Assembly (NCBI GenBank): GCA_028023455.1
Contig: JAQFVV010000519.1
Span: forward strand, 92,501-156,500
Direction: 5' to 3'
DNA: 64,000 bases
Source of the DNA: Epiperipatus broadwayi
Taxonomy: Eukaryota > Onychophora > Udeonychophora > Euonychophora > Peripatidae
Made by a program: the position numbers and the translations under genes. Position 1 is the stretch's first letter, and every line of letters begins with the position of its first letter. A model generated the notes under the pieces. The model did not search any database. It worked only from the letters and a program-made list of their open reading frames with translations, and was not told the origin of the DNA. Shown here one piece after another: positions 58,612 to 64,000 of the stretch.

Positions 58612-61065
58612 GTACTTCTAAAAGAATATAATTTATATAAATTGTACTGTATTTTGATATATATATATATATTGATTTGTATATTACATATATTGTGAAA
58701 CGAATACAGATATCAAACTTTATTTATATATATATATATATATATATGTCTTTAAATGGATGCTGTTTGGGTTGATCAACAGTGGATCAGGGTTGTTAAG
58801 GTGTTAGGATCAGATATTGTCAGAGAAGGTTAAAAATATTATAGTAATGTACATGGATGGTGTGGTTATTGCATCCAGAAATACTGAAGAGCACTTGGAG
58901 CATTTGGAGATATTTTTGACAGAACGCACGCAAAAAAATATTATGATCAACTTACTTATCCATGGATGAAGTGGCATTTTTAAGGCTTTGTAATCGGCAA
59001 TGATGGTATAAAACCCCATCCGAATAAATTAGGGCAATTGAGCATTTTCCTACATCCTGCTAACAGACATCAGGTGAGGTCATTTTTAGGTATTTGCAAC
59101 TTTCACCACTGGTTTTATGAAAATTTTGCTGTAGAATCTTCACCCTTAGTCCAGTTATTAAGAAAGGATTAGAAGTGGTTTTGGAGTTCACAACAGGAGC
59201 AGGAGTTGTGGCTCATCAAGAAGAATTTTCTGAAACAAGTAGTTCTGGCTTACCTTGATTTTTCCCAAACATTTTATTTTCAAACTGATAGTAGCTGACA
59301 TGGATTGGGAGTAGCCTTATTCCAAATTGATGAGCAGAAAGGTCACAAGGTATTATATTTTTGTAGCCGAACCCTAAAAGGGGTTGAAAATAATTATATG
59401 ACTACTGAAAAGGAGGCTCTGGCCATTGTATAGGCCATCTTAAAGTTCAAACAATTGTTGCTGGGCTCAAACGTCATTGCTATTACTGACCATAAATGTT
59501 TAGAATTTCTGAATAATAGTTACTTGAAAAATGATTGGCTCATTCGGTGGATATTGATCTTACAGAAGTTTCAATATAGAGTGGTCTATTGCACTGGAAA
59601 TGATAACATTGTGGCCAATGTCTTAAGTCAGCTCCCCATAGATCTTTCACAGCATCACCTATACTCAGATAACTTAAGTATCACTGCAATTACATTGGTT
59701 ATAGATGATTCTGTGGAACAGGATTTATGGAAATTACCAGAAATACAGGTGAATGATCTGGATTATGCTCCAATAGTAGCCTACAAGAAAGGAGCCCTGA
59801 GTCCCTCACTAATGAAACTCTAACCTAGAACAACAAAAAGGAGCTTATTGTATTGAGGATGGTGTCCTTCAATACAAGATTACTGCAAAAGAAGATTCCT
59901 GGAGAACCCTCATACCTAAAAAGCTTAGGAATCGTTTAATTGAATATGTGCATTGTCTTTATGGACATTTTGGACCACATAAAATTGAGTATGTGTTCCG
60001 AGAAATATTTTATTGGCCCAGGATGTACTCAAATATTTTATTGGTTTTCAGAAGTTGCCACACATGTTCACAAACAAAACCTGTAAATAAAAAAATTATG
60101 GGAGTCTTGCAATCCATTCTAGCTCAGAATCCTAATGTGTTACTAGTGATTGACTTTTATGGTCCATTACCAGCATATTGGCACAACCGGTTCTTAGTTG
60201 TCATGTATGATGTCTTTTCAAAATATGTGACAGCTTATCCATTATGAAAGGCTGATGCTTTAAGCACTATCAAAGTTTTACATTAGCAGCAAATTCCTAG
60301 AATCAGCAAGCCTCAATGTATACTTTCAGACCATGGAACATCCTTTAAATGTCCCCAGTGGAAGCATTGGTTTCAGCAACAGGGTATAATACATTTATTA
60401 ACATCCATATGTAACCCTCAATCTAACCCCTGTAAGCAGGTTATGAGGGAGCTTAACCATTTATTCTGGTTGTATGTCAACAAGAACCACAGAGAATGGG
60501 TAAAACAGACTGAGAATGTTGTTAATTACATCAATTGGATGTTAAATGAGTCCACAGGGTTTACTCCCATTAGGCTGCATTTTGGAAAAAAATATCCTAT
60601 ACTTATCAAAGCTCCATTACCCATCAATCATGATAATCCTAATGAAGAGAGAAACAAGGAAAGGGCTAGGATAAAATTAAAGCACATGTCTGAATTGTGC
60701 ATAAAGCGTGCAAACCGGCATCCTTGCCAATTCAATACTGGTTATTGGGTTTTTGTCAGGAAACTTCATGTGAGCAATCCAACAAGGCATCAATACAAAA
60801 ATTTTTTTTGATATATGATGGACCTTTAACTATAAAAAAATATGGCCACAATGCCTTTCTTCTGGAAGATGATGTTGGAATTCAGGGGTCCTATAATGCC
60901 CTTAGTCTTAGACCTACTGAACAAAGGATCAATAATGATAGGTAAGTAACAAAAATTATCATTAGATATAATAAAGTGGTTGGTTGCATTAACACATATA
61001 ACAAATGTCCAGCTGGGATATTGCAGGGGGTGTTAACATGTTTTAAAAAAAGGAAGTTACAGGAA

Positions 61066-62895
61066 GGTTTTTTTTTTTGATCACGAATTGAGGCAGTTCA
61101 ACTGGATAGATATCAGATTCAAGGAATTTACTGCCAAAATTGAAAACTTAATTTTTGCTAAATATAATCTAATGTTAAATTTTTTATTATTATTTAAAAC
61201 ACATATGCATTTAAGGTTTTTTTTTTGATCACGAATTGAGGCAGTTGAACCAGATTGATATCCAATTCAAGGATTTTACTGACAAAATTAAAAACTTAAT
61301 TTTTGTTAAATCTTATCTAATGTTAAAATTTTTATTATTATTTAAAACACATATGCATTTATATTTAAAATCATTTTCATGTTTATAAAATTGATTTTAA
61401 AATAGTTTACTTTCACTACTTGTTTTAATCCATTTAATTAAAAAAATAAGCAAACATGGGATTACATTCCTGTTGATTATTTTTATCAGTTCTAATATAT
61501 TTATAAAAAGTGGAGATTTAATTGTGTTGTTGTCTTTGATTCAATAATCCCTGGTTGGAATTCTTAAATTAGATTGAGTAGAATATTAATATTTGCCCTG
61601 CCTGAGATATAGAATTACACATGAAGGAAAGTTTTTTGCAGGAAATGTAGTGAGGCAAGGATAGCCTGCCAATTTTCAGAGAGAGAGATTCAATATTCCA
61701 GAGAGAGACTTGCAGATAGAGGGCTGAGAGTTATACCATTTTTGATAACAGTTCAGACACTTAATTCCTGCTAAAAACTTGCATTAACAGACTTTGCTAC
61801 TCTGCAAGATGTCAAAATCTACTGCTATGAGTTTTGCCATCATCAGAATGCCCTGCTAACTTAAGCAAAAGACAGACCCATGCCTGACACCTCTCTCCTT
61901 CAGTCATTTCATGAGCCTCTAAAATAAACACTTCCTCTATCTTGCCACTGTCAGAGGACTTGAAAATAGACTAAAGATAAACATGTGCACTCTATGGGAA
62001 CTGTGCTTTATCATAAGATGAAATTTTCTTTTATTCTTTCCAGGGTAAATTTCTTTTCATTAAATCTCTGCTCAATCTAATTATAAATCTGTATTGATAA
62101 GTAATATTTAACCTCATATGTAATATTTATTGTGATTTCTTGTATTTTTCCATGTGTCTTGGAATCTTAGTTTTAAGATTCCAAGTTTGCTTTCAATTTT
62201 CTTTATTGGAGAGTGACGTGTGAATTTTTCTATTTTTATGCCTAACTTTTACTAAATGCTTTAGCAGTCGTGTATATTTTGAATGCTTACCTGTAATTAT
62301 TTTAGTAGTCCAGAATTAATTTAAATACTATGTTTGCTCTTTAGCAAACTACCAAATTTTTTGGCTGGTGACTTGATTTGAAAGTGGAAACTATAATTGT
62401 TTTTGCTTTGTAATTTTATAAGTCGCCAACAGGAAGATAATATTTATCCCTTTTGTAAATTACAGGTGAGAGAGACTTTCTCTCCTAAAGTATTTATAGC
62501 TTTCATATCTTCGTATTCATGTGCACTCTCCGATAGATTTATTTTGTATTTACTTGTATAGCTTAAAATATATGAGAGCATGTACACAGAACTTGTGTCA
62601 TAAATTTAATTTTTAAATATAATTATTTATAATTCTTTTTTTTAAATGCTGGGGCAGACATAACTGATTTTTTAATGATTTTCATGTCTCCTATTAAGAC
62701 CTTTAATTCTTATATTAGTTTTTGCCAATTGTTTGGTTGGGGATTTGCCAGTTTTATTTGTTTGTTTTTTCTTTTGATTCTGAAGCATATTTGTCATGGG
62801 TTCTTGAGGTAAATCAATTATCTTTGCTTTGAATGTAGTTTTAAGATGCAGCTTCTATGGCCATATGACCTTTTGGGTCCCAACACATTTTTTTG
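61066..62895 (+). repeat. 3' long terminal repeat of Ty3/gypsy element with tandem duplication
   Basis: The main copy runs from about 61249 to 62895. Its first part is tandemly repeated: AGGTTTTTTTTTTGATCACG and GAATTGAGGCAGTT occur at 61066 and again at 61214, giving a unit of about 148 bp. Toward the end it has an extra CCTTTTGGGTCCCAACACAT before GGGCCTAGA, which the 5' copy lacks. Confidence 0.7.
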
Positions 62896-62899
62896 GGCC

Positions 62900-63355
62900 T
62901 AGAAAAGCTTGCTGGCACTGGTTTCATTGATTTATTTCAAGAATGTATTGTTTTCATACCTGTGAATGGGAAAACCAACATTTAGGTGACTTCACTTCTG
63001 AAAGAAATTTGTGCCCTCCCTTTTATAATTCACTATTGGAAGATCGGTCTGTCTGCCAGAGTATTGTGTTTTTGTCTTTCTGGTACATGCCTGAGATAAC
63101 CCTTTTGGTTTTCATGTAAACTTTTTCTTACAAGTTATTTTGCTCTTAAATAAAAGTTTAAAATTTGTTTAAACTTAATTTGGCTGGTTTTCGTCTTTGT
63201 TCTTTTATTTCTCAATGGTCTAAAAAAATATTTAAGATATTTTGTTTCTCCCTGAGTTCAGTCTGGCACATTCAGGTTTGCATATCCTGTCCACCCTTAA
63301 AATAAATGTCTAGTTTCGACTTGAGACTAGTGGCACCTGTATGGTCAGTATATTT
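62900..63355. other. No recognised gene
   Basis: Unassigned sequence between the 3' LTR and the TA hairpin. It may still be part of the element's flank. Confidence 0.35.
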
Positions 63356-63357
63356 GA

Positions 63358-63378
63358 ATCAAAGATCTTTCATCTGGT

Positions 63379-63414
<36 letters not shown>

Positions 63415-63435
63415 ACCAGATGAAAGATCTTTGAT
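63358..63435. repeat. TA-tract hairpin with 26-bp mirrored flanks
   Basis: The left arm holds ATCAAAGATCTTTCATCTGG and then TACAAT. The right arm is its exact reverse complement, ending AGATGAAAGATCTTTGAT. A TA run forms the loop. Confidence 0.9.
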
Positions 63436-63489
63436 ATAGATATATATATATATATATATACGTGTGCTATATATATTCTAACCTATCTG

Positions 63490-64000
63490 TTTGCATCCTC
63501 ACTTCCTGGTAATATATAAAATAAAATGGGTTAGCTCAGTTACAGATAACACTTGGTTTAATGCATATAATTAATAAATGACATATTCTGCATTAATTTA
63601 AAATATTCTACTAGCTCAAATTCAAAAATTAAGAATAAGGTTCAGTTTACAAAATAAATAAATAATTGTTTAATATTTCATGAGACTTGGAAGTGAAAAT
63701 ACAGGTGACAAGAAAGTTACATTGAGCCAATATCCCATAGGATACTACCTCAATGGCATAAGAAAACTATCCCTCTTATTACTATTTCAAATAATGAACT
63801 TATAGAATTCTTACGACTTTAATAAATATAACTCATTAAGATTAAACTAATGATTAAATCTTAATCTCTTATTTATAATAATATTAGCTCAATAAAAATC
63901 TCAGGTTCATAAAACTATTCTAAGATAATTAAAATTACAATAATAAAACACGAGAAGGGATTTATGTCATGCTATACTACACTTAAACTAATAATAACTG
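63490..64000 (-). repeat. Dispersed repeat, inverted copy (partner at 39300-39830)
   Basis: The reverse complement aligns with 39300-39830. Core: TACTACCTCAATGGCATAAG and GATAGTTTTCTTATGCC on opposite strands, ATATCCCATAGGATA, GTGACAAGAAAGTTACATTG, CATGAGACTTGGAAGTG. It runs off the end of the window, so the element may be longer. Confidence 0.7.

Larger units (their letters stand above)
57199..58746. mobile_element. Palindromic PLE derivative, copy 2, nested in the gypsy RT
   Basis: It has the same architecture and the same centre as copy 1: minus-sense arm 57199-57900, plus-sense arm 57905-58726, meeting at CTTTTAAATCC/TTAAAAG. The right end carries ATTGATTTGTATATTACATA and GAAACGAATACAGATATCAA, the complement of the left end of copy 1, followed by a TA run to 58746. 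The gypsy reading frame continues on both sides, so the insertion removed little or no target sequence. Confidence 0.85.
56690..60945 (+). pseudogene. Ty3/gypsy pol (RT, RNase H, integrase), interrupted and decayed
   Basis: RT starts near 56750 with HRIKVKEENHFQSQSYPI, then IQQMIKWDVI, NPLVVVKMKD, TFDLTSSYWQIP and PIYGLLV. The frame then breaks at 57130, where a palindromic PLE derivative is inserted, and resumes near 58746 with FKWMLFGLINSGSG and NIIVMYMDGVVIASRNTEEH. The YMDD box is changed to YMDG (58850-58861). RNase H follows (TTEKEALAIV, NVIAITDHKCLEFLNN). Next come the H..H/C..C finger (HCLYGHFGPHK, RSCHTCSQTK) and the integrase core (VIDFYGPLPAYW, LSDHGTSF, NPQSNPCKQVMREL). The glutamate normally found after SNP.. 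is missing. A GPLTIKKYGHNAFLLED...LRPTEQ end block closes it. Several stops are present. No gag or protease was found between LTR and RT. Confidence 0.85.

Overview
The window is eukaryotic, and almost certainly from an animal genome. It is strongly AT-rich, full of TA, ATAG and trinucleotide microsatellites, and has very few long open frames. Nearly every recognisable protein comes from a metazoan-type transposable element: Penelope-like elements (PLEs) with a GIY-YIG endonuclease, RTE-type LINEs, a Ty3/gypsy LTR element and a Merlin/ISXO2-type DNA transposon. The one convincing host gene piece is a single exon (22602-22837) with AG and GT borders that encodes the N-terminal half of a C-type lectin domain. 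I cannot name the species from sequence alone. There are no operons, CRISPR arrays or rRNA genes. Where I call homology, the basis is my own reading of translated motifs, not a database search.

Layout. 0.1-1.5 kb: a decayed PLE. 3.9 kb: a tRNA-Glu-like sequence. 5.4-6.6 kb: an RTE LINE on the minus strand, followed by a minus-strand PLE N-terminal piece. 7.5-9.6 kb: the best preserved PLE, with one open frame of more than 470 codons. 12.8-13.1 kb: a compound trinucleotide array. 14.1-14.7 kb: a foldback repeat. 15.4-16.2 kb: a PLE endonuclease fragment and tail. 20.4-21.9 kb: another broken PLE. 22.6 kb: the lectin exon. 22.9-24.3 kb: a palindromic PLE derivative encoding only the endonuclease end. 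26.6-28.0 kb: inverted-repeat elements. 31.1-31.7 kb: the Merlin relic. 32.9-34.3 kb: an RTE LINE 3' part. 34.3-40.5 kb: mostly featureless. 40.6-44.0 kb: a PLE bounded by inverted terminal repeats of about 565 bp. 46.6 kb: a possible integrase relic. 48.6 kb: a 300-bp ATAG array. 49.0-49.9 kb: an RTE 5' part. 54.9-62.9 kb: a decayed Ty3/gypsy element with long LTRs, with a second palindromic PLE derivative inserted in its reverse transcriptase. 63.5-64 kb: an inverted copy of a repeat at 39.3-39.8 kb.

How the pieces relate. Five different PLE lineages carry, just downstream of the endonuclease, the same short layout: a CTGATGA-like heptamer, a small hairpin, then GAAA. This resembles the catalytic core of the hammerhead ribozymes known from PLEs. 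A second theme is inverted duplication at all scales. It runs from microsatellites that switch strand, through TA tracts flanked by mirrored unique sequence, to 700-bp-arm PLE palindromes present in two copies with the same centre.
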